Assembly: GCA_030530185.1 (NCBI GenBank)
Contig: JAUMVL010000058.1
Span: 1 to 9,675, forward strand
Source of the DNA: Clostridia bacterium
Lineage (GTDB): Bacteria > Bacillota > Clostridia > Christensenellales > CAG-138
Length of the DNA: 9,675 nucleotides
Direction of reading: 5' to 3'
Shown: piece by piece, positions 1 through 7,196 of the stretch
Numbering within the stretch: position 1 is the first letter of the stretch
Layout: each line of letters begins with the position of its first letter
The notes under the pieces: model-generated
The model's database searches: none
The model's input: the letters and a program-made list of their open reading frames with translations, nothing else
What the model was told of the DNA's origin: nothing
Made by a program: the position numbers and the translations under genes

Positions 1-1
1 C

Positions 2-1156
2 GGCCGTCAGACTGCTATGATCGACGAGATGATTGCGGGACAGAATATTGTGCAGGCATTCGGCCGGGAGAAACAGACGCTGTCTGACTTCGATGCAGTC
101 AACGAGGATTTACGGAATTATTCGCTTCGAGCGATCTTCTTTTCTTCGATCACGAATCCCTCGACGCGCTTTGTCAACAGCCTTGTGTACGCAGGTGTCG
201 GCATTGCGGGGGCGCTGATCGCGGTCGGCGGCGGGATCACGGTTGGACAGCTGACAATGTTCTTGAGCTATGCCAACCAGTACACGAAACCGTTCAATGA
301 AATCTCCGGTGTTGTGACCGAGCTGCAGAATGCGCTTGCCTGCGCGGCGCGCGTATTCGATCTGCTCGAACAGCCCTCCGAGGTGCCCGATGCGCCGGAT
401 GCCAAAGTGCTGTCTGCCGTGCAGGGCGACGTGAAGATCGACGATGTGTTCTTTTCCTATCGACCCGAGCAGCGACTGATCGAGAATCTGAATCTCCATG
501 CGGCGCCTGGACAGAGGATCGCGATCGTCGGGCCGACCGGATGCGGCAAAACGACCATCATCAATCTGTTGATGCGCTTCTATGACGTCAATTCCGGAGT
601 GATCGCCGTCGACGGCGTTCCGATCCGTTCCGCAACGCGCCAAAGCTTACGCACCGGCTACGGTATGGTGCTGCAGGAAACATGGCTTCGCTCCGGAACG
701 ATCCGTGAGAATATTGCGATGGGCAAGCCCGATGCAACCGACGCCGAGATCATTGCCGCGGCGAAGGCAAGCCATGCGCACGGCTTTATCAAGCGGCTGC
801 CGAAGGGCTATGACACCTATATCACCGAGGACGGCGGTTCGCTTTCACAGGGACAAAAGCAGCTGCTGTGCATTGCACGCGTAATGCTGTGTCACCCGCC
901 GATGTTGATTCTGGATGAGGCGACGAGCTCAATCGATACGCGTACCGAACTGCGTGTACAGGAGGCGTTTCAAAAGCTGATGGAAGGACGGACGAGCTTT
1001 GTTGTGGCGCACCGGCTGTCCACGATCCGTACCGCAGACTGCATTTTGGTAATGCGCGACGGGCATATCGTCGAACAGGGACGGCATGAGGAGCTGCTCC
1101 GAAAAGGCGGATTCTATGCGGCCCTGTACAACAGCCAGTACGCGAATCCGGCATAA
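2..1156 (+). CDS. ABC exporter half-transporter, C-terminal part (5' end outside window)
   Basis: This is an ATP-driven membrane exporter subunit, type-1 ABC fold with a fused transmembrane and ATPase domain; the substrate cannot be told. The frame is open to the window edge, so the N-terminal membrane helices are missing. Numbering from the ATG at 17, residues about 50-100 hold the last transmembrane helices. The nucleotide-binding domain follows from about 140: Walker A GPTGCGKTT (172-180), Q-loop around VLQETW, signature LSQGQ (276-280), Walker B MLILDEATSS (from 296, catalytic Glu301) and the H-loop His332 in VVAHRLST. All ATPase motifs are present, so the site looks active. LSQGQ is a common variant of LSGGQ. 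Such half-transporters often work as heterodimers with a partner encoded just upstream, which would lie outside this window. A hairpin terminator follows the stop, so it is probably not co-transcribed with the gcv genes. Confidence 0.93.
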   Translation, partial: GRQTAMIDEMIAGQNIVQAFGREKQTLSDFDAVNEDLRNYSLRAIFFSSITNPSTRFVNSLVYAGVGIAGALIAVGGGITVGQLTMFLSYANQYTKPFNEISGVVTELQNALACAARVFDLLEQPSEVPDAPDAKVLSAVQGDVKIDDVFFSYRPEQRLIENLNLHAAPGQRIAIVGPTGCGKTTIINLLMRFYDVNSGVIAVDGVPIRSATRQSLRTGYGMVLQETWLRSGTIRENIAMGKPDATDAEIIAAAKASHAHGFIKRLPKGYDTYITEDGGSLSQGQKQLLCIARVMLCHPPMLILDEATSSIDTRTELRVQEAFQKLMEGRTSFVVAHRLSTIRTADCILVMRDGHIVEQGRHEELLRKGGFYAALYNSQYANPA

Positions 1157-1167
1157 GGAAACGGAAG

Positions 1168-1196
1168 AAAAGGAGCTTAAAGGGGGGCTCCTTTTT
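1168..1196 (+). terminator. Rho-independent terminator after the ABC exporter gene
   Basis: A 9-bp perfect stem AAAAGGAGC / GCTCCTTTT (1168-1176 with 1187-1195) encloses a 10-base purine-rich loop and ends in a run of five T (1192-1196). It starts 11 bases after the TAA of the exporter gene. It separates that transcription unit from the glycine cleavage operon. Confidence 0.8.
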
Positions 1197-1290
1197 GTGT
1201 TGCATGCGGAAGAAATCATCCGTCGGAAGATCGGTGAAACGGCATAAAAATGACGCTTTGCATTTTTGGAGCAAAGAACATATTTTTTCC

Positions 1291-1319
1291 TTGATTTTAC
1301 ATTTGCACTTTGGTAAACT
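1291..1319 (+). promoter_or_regulatory. Candidate sigma-A promoter of the gcv operon (extended -10)
   Basis: A -35 box TTGATT (1291-1296) and a -10 box TAAACT (1314-1319) are separated by 17 bases. TGG directly precedes the -10 box, matching the extended -10 (TGn) pattern. Each hexamer matches the consensus at 4 of 6 positions. It lies in the AT-rich intergenic region. A start near 1326 would give a leader of about 50 bases before the ATG at 1375. This rests on sequence match only. Confidence 0.55.
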
Positions 1320-1324
1320 GTAGC

Positions 1325-1343
1325 TGTCACACAGGGTGTGTCA
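1325..1343. promoter_or_regulatory. Imperfect palindrome at the predicted transcription start
   Basis: TGTCACAC (1325-1332) and GTGTGTCA (1336-1343) form an inverted repeat with a 3-base centre and one mismatch (7 of 8 pairs). It sits immediately downstream of the candidate -10 box. It could be an operator that blocks initiation, or a small hairpin at the 5' end of the mRNA. No regulator gene is nearby to connect it to. Chance occurrence is possible. Confidence 0.3.
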
Positions 1344-1360
1344 AAGGTTGATTTTTTGGA

Positions 1361-1368
1361 AAGGAAGG
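1361..1368 (+). promoter_or_regulatory. Ribosome binding site fixing the gcvT-glyA start
   Basis: AAGGAAGG lies 6 bases before the ATG at 1375. It favours this ATG over an in-frame GTG at 1336, which has no Shine-Dalgarno sequence, overlaps the palindrome and would add 13 residues with no GcvT similarity. Confidence 0.75.
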
Positions 1369-1374
1369 CAGGAT

Positions 1375-4023
1375 ATGAGCGAACTCAAACGAACGCAGCT
1401 CTATGAAACGCATGTTGCAGCCGGTGCGACGATGGTGGATTTCGGAGGATGGGATATGCCGGTCCAGTACCCGACCGGAATCGTTGCAGAGCACCTCTAT
1501 ACGCGGCACTTCTGCTCTCTGTTCGATGTCTCTCATATGGGAAGACTTTTGATCGACGGGCCGGAACGTGTCGCTTTTTTGCAGCACGTACTGTCGAGCA
1601 ATGTGGCAGCACTGGATCTTAACAAAGCACAGTATTGCATCATTCCGGACGAAGCGGGCGGCGCGATCGACGATGCGTTCCTCTATCGGTTCGAGGAGGA
1701 GCGACTGCTGCTCGTTGTCAATGCATCGAATACCGAAAAGGATCTGAAGCATCTGCGAGCCGTTAAGGAGCGGTTCGATTGCACGATCACCGATATCTCC
1801 CGGGAATGGGGAGCGATCGCCGTGCAGGGACCGAAGAGCAAGGAGCTTTTGATGACGCTTTCGGGCGGAGCTATGCTGACTGAGCCGATGAAAAACGCGC
1901 TCGGTACGCTCACGCTCGAGGGGCGCAAGGTGCATATCGCCAAAACCGGCTATACCGGCGAACCGATCGGCTATGAAGTCTATGTAAAGTCCGAAGACAT
2001 TGCCTGGTTATGGAACCGACTCATTGAGCTTGGCGCCAAGCCTGCCGGTCTCGGTGCGCGCGATACGCTGCGGCTTGAAGCCTGCCTGCCGCTCTATGGA
2101 CACGAAATGGGCGTCGATCCGGAAGGCAAGCCGATGCCGATCTTTGCCGTACCGCTTGCCAAGTTTGCGGTTAGCTTTTCGGAGCAGAAAGGCGATTTTA
2201 TCGGAAGAGAACCGCTGCAAAAGCAGAGCGAAGCTTTTAAGCAAATTCAGAACCGCGACTTTTCCGATACCGCCGTACTCCCAAAGGTCATCAAGCCGAT
2301 CACGCTGATCGACCGCGGCGTCATCCGCGCGGGCATGCCGGTCTATCGCGGAGAGACGCAAATCGGCTGGGTTACAAGCGGAACGATGGTGCCGTACTAC
2401 AAGGCCGAGGGCGAGGGCCTGGAAACCGTCATTACCGACGAGGTTGTAAAACGCTCGATCGGCATGTGTTATATTGCAAACGATGTGCTCGACGGCGACT
2501 TTGTTGAGGTCGACGTGCGCGGCAAGCGGCTTAAGGCGGTGATTCCGCAGCGCCATCTCGACACGATGGCGCCGCCCTATGCGCGTCCGATGATTTACGG
2601 CGTCGAACTCTCGAAGCGTCCGGTTTCAACTGAGGCACGCCCCATAAGGGCGCTTGAGCTTTTGAAAAAGGCGGAGAAAAATCATCTCTGGCGGCAAAAA
2701 CAATGCATCAACCTGATTCCGTCCGAGAACACGCCAAGCCGTGCGGTACAGATGCTTTGCGCATCCGATCCGTCATGCCGCTACGCCGAGCATAAAAAGG
2801 TCAAATCGTTCTACGATAAGGATATCTTCTATTATCAGGGTACGAAATTCATTGACGAGGTTGAGCAGCTTGCGGTGGAAGAGCTGAAAAAATACTTCGG
2901 CTGCACCGAGGTCGAAACCCGCGTCATCTCCGGCCAGATGTCGAATATGTGCGCATTCTCCGCGATGATGGACTGGAAGAACCGCCTCGACCGCAAGCAT
3001 ACGCCGCAGCGGCTCGGATATGTCCTGAACAACCACATCATCAAGGGCGGACACCTGTCTGCACAGCCGATGGGCGCACTGCACGATTACATCGCCGTCG
3101 ATCCGGTCACGGAGCGCAGCGCGGTCGTGAACTTCCCGGTCTGTAAGGACAATATCTTCAAGATCGATGTGGAAGAGACAAAGAAGGTCATCGACAAATA
3201 TCGCCCGGAAGTCATCATCTTTGGCAAGAGCATGGTCATCCACAAGGAACCGGTCGCGGCAATCCGTAAGTATGTTGACGAACAAGGCATCCAAACGACG
3301 ATCATGTACGATATGGCGCATGTGCTCGGTATTGCGGGCGATTACTTCCAAAAGCCGTTTGAGGAGGGGGCGGAGATCGTCACCGGTTCGACGCATAAAA
3401 CGTTCTTCGGCCCGCAGCGCGGTTTGGTTGCGGTCAACTATAAGGAGGATGAGCTGAAATACGGCTTGTGGCAGACGATCGAAACGCGCGCATTCCCCGG
3501 CAGCGTTTCCAACCATCATCTCGGCACGCAGCTCGGTTTGTTGATGGCGGCTTATGAAATGAATCATTTCAAGGATGCATACCAGAAGGCCGTCGTGACC
3601 AACGCCAAGAGCTTTGCAAAGTCGTTGAAAAAGTACGGGCTCGACGTGCTCGGCGATCCGAAAAACGATTATACTGAGACGCATCAGGTGCTGGTCTCGG
3701 TCGGTTACGGCGAGGGCGCCGAGGTTGCAAACCGCCTCGAGGACAACAACATCATTGTCAACTATCAGGCAACGCCCGACGAGGAGGGCTTTACGGCATC
3801 CGGCGCACTGCGCATGGGCGTAAGCGAAATGACGCGCTTCGGCTTCGGGGAGAAGGAATTCGACCAGCTTGCGCAGCTGATGGCGGACTGCATTCTCCAC
3901 GGTCAGGATGTGAGCGAGGATGTGGCGAAGCTTCGTGCCGGCTACACGACGATGCATTACTGTTTCGACGATGCGGCATTTACCGATGCTCTCGAAGCGT
4001 TTGCGGGCAAGATCGGCTTTTGA
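1375..4023 (+). CDS. gcvT-glyA: Fused aminomethyltransferase (T-protein) and serine hydroxymethyltransferase
   Basis: The product is 882 residues in one uninterrupted frame. Residues about 1-405 are GcvT, which moves the one-carbon unit from aminomethyl-lipoyl GcvH to THF and releases ammonia. Visible there are the MVDFGGWDMPVQY start, FDVSHMG, GGAIDDAF with the catalytic Asp region 99-100, TGYTGE (191-196), ARDTLRLE (228-235) and VTSGT. Residues about 425-882 are a PLP-dependent SHMT interconverting serine and glycine with methylene-THF. Visible there are SEN (450-452), RYAE with catalytic-type Glu472, GGH His560, DMAH Asp646/His649, STHK with Schiff-base Lys675 and Arg813 for the substrate carboxylate. 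GcvT is normally about 365 residues and GlyA about 415, so both halves are complete. The linker is about 20 residues with no stop or convincing internal start. The SHMT half is divergent: FYYQG replaces YYGG and PGSVSNHH replaces PGGQGGP. As first gene of the gcv operon, both activities are expected to act in glycine/serine metabolism. A THF-independent aldolase role for the second half is a less likely alternative. Confidence 0.93.
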   Translation: MSELKRTQLYETHVAAGATMVDFGGWDMPVQYPTGIVAEHLYTRHFCSLFDVSHMGRLLIDGPERVAFLQHVLSSNVAALDLNKAQYCIIPDEAGGAIDDAFLYRFEEERLLLVVNASNTEKDLKHLRAVKERFDCTITDISREWGAIAVQGPKSKELLMTLSGGAMLTEPMKNALGTLTLEGRKVHIAKTGYTGEPIGYEVYVKSEDIAWLWNRLIELGAKPAGLGARDTLRLEACLPLYGHEMGVDPEGKPMPIFAVPLAKFAVSFSEQKGDFIGREPLQKQSEAFKQIQNRDFSDTAVLPKVIKPITLIDRGVIRAGMPVYRGETQIGWVTSGTMVPYYKAEGEGLETVITDEVVKRSIGMCYIANDVLDGDFVEVDVRGKRLKAVIPQRHLDTMAPPYARPMIYGVELSKRPVSTEARPIRALELLKKAEKNHLWRQKQCINLIPSENTPSRAVQMLCASDPSCRYAEHKKVKSFYDKDIFYYQGTKFIDEVEQLAVEELKKYFGCTEVETRVISGQMSNMCAFSAMMDWKNRLDRKHTPQRLGYVLNNHIIKGGHLSAQPMGALHDYIAVDPVTERSAVVNFPVCKDNIFKIDVEETKKVIDKYRPEVIIFGKSMVIHKEPVAAIRKYVDEQGIQTTIMYDMAHVLGIAGDYFQKPFEEGAEIVTGSTHKTFFGPQRGLVAVNYKEDELKYGLWQTIETRAFPGSVSNHHLGTQLGLLMAAYEMNHFKDAYQKAVVTNAKSFAKSLKKYGLDVLGDPKNDYTETHQVLVSVGYGEGAEVANRLEDNNIIVNYQATPDEEGFTASGALRMGVSEMTRFGFGEKEFDQLAQLMADCILHGQDVSEDVAKLRAGYTTMHYCFDDAAFTDALEAFAGKIGF

Positions 4024-4072
4024 TCGAGCTCATTGACAGAACTGTTTGGAACAACAACTATACAAAATCATT

Positions 4073-4078
4073 GGAGGT
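4073..4078 (+). promoter_or_regulatory. Ribosome binding site fixing the gcvH start
   Basis: GGAGGT lies 6 bases before the ATG at 4085. An upstream in-frame start at 4046 would place this site inside the gene and add residues not seen in H-proteins, so 4085 is chosen. Confidence 0.8.
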
Positions 4079-4084
4079 AGTACG

Positions 4085-4462
4085 ATGAACATTCCCGTTG
4101 AACTGAAGTATGCTGCATCCCACGAATGGGTTCGTTATGAGGAAGGCGTTGCCGTGATCGGCATTACGGACTATGCCCAGAACGCATTGGGCGACGTCGT
4201 GTTTGTCAATCTCCCGCAGGAGGGCGACGAGGTGACCGCCGGCGAAGCGTTCGGCGACATCGAATCGGTCAAAGCTGTCAGCGATCTGAACAGCCCTGTT
4301 TCCGGCACCGTCTGTGCGGTCAACGAGGAACTGCTCGATGCGCCGGAGCTTTTGAATTCCGATCCGTACGGCGCATGGATCATCAAGGTCGCGGATGTGG
4401 GCGAGACCGAGGAGCTCATGGATGCCGCGGCGTATGAAGCGCATTGCGAAGCGGAGCAATAA
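4085..4462 (+). CDS. gcvH: Glycine cleavage system H protein (lipoyl carrier)
   Basis: This is a cytosolic carrier protein of 125 residues, the usual H-protein length. Its lipoyl arm shuttles the aminomethyl group from the P-protein to the T-protein and then, reduced, to LpdA. The sequence shows the H-protein opening (Y..SHEWV, residues 9-16), GITDYAQNALGD (26-37), and the lipoylation motif GDIESVKAVSD with target Lys63. NSDPYG and the C-terminal WI.KV segment follow. It starts 61 bases after the gcvT-glyA stop and ends 20 bases before gcvPA. Lysine 63 is the expected substrate of the LplA encoded downstream. Nothing is missing or unusual. Confidence 0.97.
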   Translation: MNIPVELKYAASHEWVRYEEGVAVIGITDYAQNALGDVVFVNLPQEGDEVTAGEAFGDIESVKAVSDLNSPVSGTVCAVNEELLDAPELLNSDPYGAWIIKVADVGETEELMDAAAYEAHCEAEQ

Positions 4463-4470
4463 CGAATTTC

Positions 4471-4476
4471 GGAGGG
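4471..4476 (+). promoter_or_regulatory. Ribosome binding site fixing the gcvPA start
   Basis: GGAGGG is 6 bases before the ATG at 4483. It supports that ATG rather than an in-frame TTG at 4444 inside gcvH. Confidence 0.75.
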
Positions 4477-4482
4477 TGCAAA

Positions 4483-5796
4483 ATGAGTTATGTCCCTTCG
4501 ACGCCCGAGCAGCGGCAGGCCATGCTTGCCACTGTCGGCGTAGATTCCTATCGGGATCTATACCGCGATGTCCCGAAAGAGATGCTGCTTTCGCACGCGC
4601 TTGATCTGCCCGAAGGCATGAGCGAGCTTGAGGTTTCCCGTGCGGTTTCGGCAATGGCGGCAAAGAACAAGCAGTTTTCGACGATTCTGCGCGGCGCGGG
4701 CGCATACGACCACTACATTCCCGCGATCGTGAAATCCATCCCGCAGAAGGAGGAATTTCTCACGGCCTACACGCCGTATCAGGCGGAAATGAGTCAGGGC
4801 GTTCTGCAATCGATCTTTGAGTATCAGACCATGATCTGCGAGCTGACCGGCATGGATGTGTCGAACGCTTCGGTTTACGACGGAGCAACCGCTGCCGCCG
4901 AGGCCGCCGCGATGTGCCGCGACCGCAAACGTCGGGTGACACTGATCTCCGGCGCGTCGCATCCCGAAACGATTAACACGGTACGCACCTATTGTTTCGG
5001 CACGGGTGATGAGCTGAAGGTGGTTCCGATCAAGGATGGCAAGACCGATCCCGAAGCGCTGAAGGAATTGCTGACACCGGAGGTCGCGTCGTTTTATGTG
5101 CAGCAGCCGAATTTTTACGGACTGATTGAAGATGCTGAGGCGCTTGGTGCGCTTACCCATGCGGCGGGCGCGTTGTATGTGATGGGCTGCAACCCGATCG
5201 CACTCGGTCTTTTGAAGACCCCGCGCGAGTGCGGCGCGGATATCGCCGTCGGCGAGGGACAGCCGCTGGGACTGCCGCTCGGCTTCGGCGGGCCGTATCT
5301 GGGATACATGGCAACGACCCAGAAGCTGATGCGAAAGCTGCCGGGAAGGATCGTCGGCGAAACCGTAGACGACAAGGGCGAGCGGGCCTACGTGTTGTCG
5401 CTGCAGGCGCGTGAGCAGCATATTCGTCGGGAAAAAGCAAGCAGCAACATCTGTTCGAACGAAGCGCTGTGTGCACTGACTGCGGCGGTATATCTTGCCG
5501 CGATGGGGCCGGACGGCATTCGCGAGGTCGCAAGCCAATGCACGGCAAAGGCGCATTACCTGTTCCGTAAACTGACTGAGTTAAAGGGTGTCCAGCCGGT
5601 CTACAACGGACCGTTCTTCCATGAGTTTGTGACGTCGCTGCCAAGGCGGGACGAGGTACTTTCCGCACTCGAGCGCGAGGGAATCCTCGGCGGATTGCCG
5701 GTAGAGGGCGGCGTACTCTGGTGCGTGACCGAAAAGGTGCCCAAGTCCGAATTGGACCGTGCGGTTGCGATCGTAAAGGAGGTGCTCGGCGCATGA
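4483..5796 (+). CDS. gcvPA: Glycine dehydrogenase (decarboxylating) subunit 1, P-protein alpha
   Basis: This is the N-terminal-type half of the P-protein, 437 residues (family usually about 450). It forms a heterotetramer with GcvPB that decarboxylates glycine and passes the aminomethyl group to lipoyl-GcvH. Family motifs are clear: YTPYQAE (96-102) followed by SQGVLQSIFEYQT, the SVYDGATAAAEA segment, GFGGPYLGYMA (from 267), GRIVGET (288-294) and REQHIRREKASSNIC (310-324). It has the same fold as GcvPB but lacks the PLP-binding lysine motif, as expected for this subunit. The N-terminal opening Y.P.TPEQR..ML is typical of split P-proteins. Its stop codon overlaps the gcvPB start (ATGA, 5793-5796), which fits coupled translation and equal amounts of the two subunits. 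Confidence 0.97.
   Translation: MSYVPSTPEQRQAMLATVGVDSYRDLYRDVPKEMLLSHALDLPEGMSELEVSRAVSAMAAKNKQFSTILRGAGAYDHYIPAIVKSIPQKEEFLTAYTPYQAEMSQGVLQSIFEYQTMICELTGMDVSNASVYDGATAAAEAAAMCRDRKRRVTLISGASHPETINTVRTYCFGTGDELKVVPIKDGKTDPEALKELLTPEVASFYVQQPNFYGLIEDAEALGALTHAAGALYVMGCNPIALGLLKTPRECGADIAVGEGQPLGLPLGFGGPYLGYMATTQKLMRKLPGRIVGETVDDKGERAYVLSLQAREQHIRREKASSNICSNEALCALTAAVYLAAMGPDGIREVASQCTAKAHYLFRKLTELKGVQPVYNGPFFHEFVTSLPRRDEVLSALEREGILGGLPVEGGVLWCVTEKVPKSELDRAVAIVKEVLGA
5775..5783 (+). promoter_or_regulatory. Ribosome binding site of gcvPB inside gcvPA
   Basis: AAAGGAGGT lies within the end of gcvPA, 9 bases before the gcvPB ATG at 5793. It is near-perfect and decides the start in an overlapping gene pair; an earlier in-frame start at 5721 lacks such a site and family similarity. 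Confidence 0.8.
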
Positions 5797-7196
5797 AGCT
5801 GTTGTTTGAAAAATCCGTTGCGGGACGGCGCTGCGCGCTGCTCCCCAAATGCGATGTCGAAGCGGTCGATTTGCCAAAAGCGCTCCTGCGTGAGAATCCG
5901 CCGGCGCTGCCCGAGCTTTCCGAAGTCGATCTTGCGCGGCACTATACCGAACTGAATCATCGCGTACACGGCGTGAACTGCGGATTCTATCCGCTTGGCT
6001 CCTGTACCATGAAGTACAACCCGCGGATCGACGAAGACATGGCGGCGCTGCCGGGCTTTGCGGGTATTCATCCGCTCGCGCCGAAGGAGACGGTGCGGGG
6101 ATGCATGGAGGTGTTCGATACCGCCCGAAAGTATCTTTGCGAAATCACGGGCATGGACGATATGACGTTCCAACCCGCGGCGGGCGCACACGGCGAATTT
6201 ACCGGCGTGCTGCTGATTAAGCAGTACCACAAAACCCGCGGCGATGAAAAGCGCACGAAGATCATTGTGCCGGATTCCGCGCACGGAACGAATCCCGCGA
6301 CTGCGGCAATGTGCGGCTATGAGGTTGTGAATATTCCGTCCGCGCCGGATGGGTGCGTCGATCTCGAGGCGCTGAAGGGCGTGCTCGGCGACGATACCGC
6401 AGGTCTGATGCTGACAAACCCAAATACCGTCGGCATTTTCGACGAAAATATCCTCGAGATCACGCGGCTCGTGCATGAGGCGGGCGGCCTCTGCTATTAC
6501 GACGGTGCGAACCTCAATGCAGTCATGGGCATCGTGCGGCCGGGAGATATGGGCTTCGACTGCATCCATATGAACCTGCACAAGACGTTCGCAACGCCGC
6601 ACGGCGGCGGAGGCCCGGGTGCGGGCGCAGTCGGCTGCAAGGCGTTTTTGAAGCAGTTCCTGCCGGCATCCAAGCTGATGCAGGGCGGAGATCGGATTCA
6701 GGTGCGCTCGTTTATGGGAAATTTCCTTGTTGTTGTGCGCGCGCTGACGTATCTGCTGACACTCGGACGCGAAGGGATTCCCGAGGCGGCGGAAAATGCG
6801 GTGCTGAACGCCAATTATCTGATGCAGAAGATCAAGGGCACGTTTGAACCGGCTTTCGATCGGATCTGCATGCATGAGTTTGTCCTCGATCTGTCGGAGT
6901 ATAAGAAGGAGACCGGCGTCAGCGCGCTCGATGTGGCAAAGGCGTTGATCGACTACGGCATGCATCCGCCGACAATGTATTTCCCGATGATCGTGCACGA
7001 AGCGTTGATGCTTGAACCGACCGAAACGGAAAGCAAGGAAACGCTCGACTGGGCGGCGGAGGTGTTCCGCGAGGTATACGCACGCGGCAAGACGGATCCG
7101 GCATATCTGCACGATGCGCCGCACCATGCGCAGATCGGGCGGCCGGATGAGGTGCGCGCCTCGCGCAATCCGGTGCTGCGCTATACAAAGCCGTGA
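5793..7196 (+). CDS. gcvPB: Glycine dehydrogenase (decarboxylating) subunit 2, P-protein beta (PLP subunit)
   Basis: This is the PLP-binding half of the split P-protein, 467 residues (family about 480-490). It forms the glycine aldimine and performs decarboxylation. Motifs seen: the N-terminal LPELSEVDLARHYTELN segment, CGFYPLGSCTMKYNP (63-77), the GAHGEFTG and DSAHGTNPATAAMCG segments, and NLHKTFATPHGGGGPG with the Schiff-base Lys264. The C-terminal part has the M.PPTMYFP.IV..ALM.EPTETE signature of this subunit. It overlaps gcvPA by 4 bases upstream and lplA by 4 bases downstream (GTGA, 7193-7196). All catalytic features look intact. No differing origin from the neighbouring genes is apparent. 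Confidence 0.97.
   Translation: MKLLFEKSVAGRRCALLPKCDVEAVDLPKALLRENPPALPELSEVDLARHYTELNHRVHGVNCGFYPLGSCTMKYNPRIDEDMAALPGFAGIHPLAPKETVRGCMEVFDTARKYLCEITGMDDMTFQPAAGAHGEFTGVLLIKQYHKTRGDEKRTKIIVPDSAHGTNPATAAMCGYEVVNIPSAPDGCVDLEALKGVLGDDTAGLMLTNPNTVGIFDENILEITRLVHEAGGLCYYDGANLNAVMGIVRPGDMGFDCIHMNLHKTFATPHGGGGPGAGAVGCKAFLKQFLPASKLMQGGDRIQVRSFMGNFLVVVRALTYLLTLGREGIPEAAENAVLNANYLMQKIKGTFEPAFDRICMHEFVLDLSEYKKETGVSALDVAKALIDYGMHPPTMYFPMIVHEALMLEPTETESKETLDWAAEVFREVYARGKTDPAYLHDAPHHAQIGRPDEVRASRNPVLRYTKP

Noticed and set aside
1256..1276. CTTTGC / GCAAAG inverted repeat upstream of the promoter
   Set aside because: Only 6 bp with a 9-base loop in AT-rich DNA; this is readily expected by chance and has no link to a known site.
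1204..1323. 39-codon + strand open frame in the intergenic region before gcvT-glyA
   Set aside because: It has no Shine-Dalgarno sequence, begins right after the exporter terminator and runs through the candidate promoter. Its peptide is a basic, histidine-rich sequence with no recognisable features.
2581..2660. Possible hidden frameshift or separate start splitting GcvT and SHMT
   Set aside because: The frame reads continuously through the junction, and the residues on both sides look like genuine protein. No ATG there has a good ribosome binding site, so one polypeptide is the simplest reading.
2773..3957. 394-codon open frame on the - strand
   Set aside because: It is antisense to the SHMT half of the fusion, shows no recognisable domain, and is explained by codon bias of the + strand gene.
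4558..5556. 332-codon open frame on the - strand
   Set aside because: It is antisense to gcvPA with no motif or ribosome binding site; a shadow frame.
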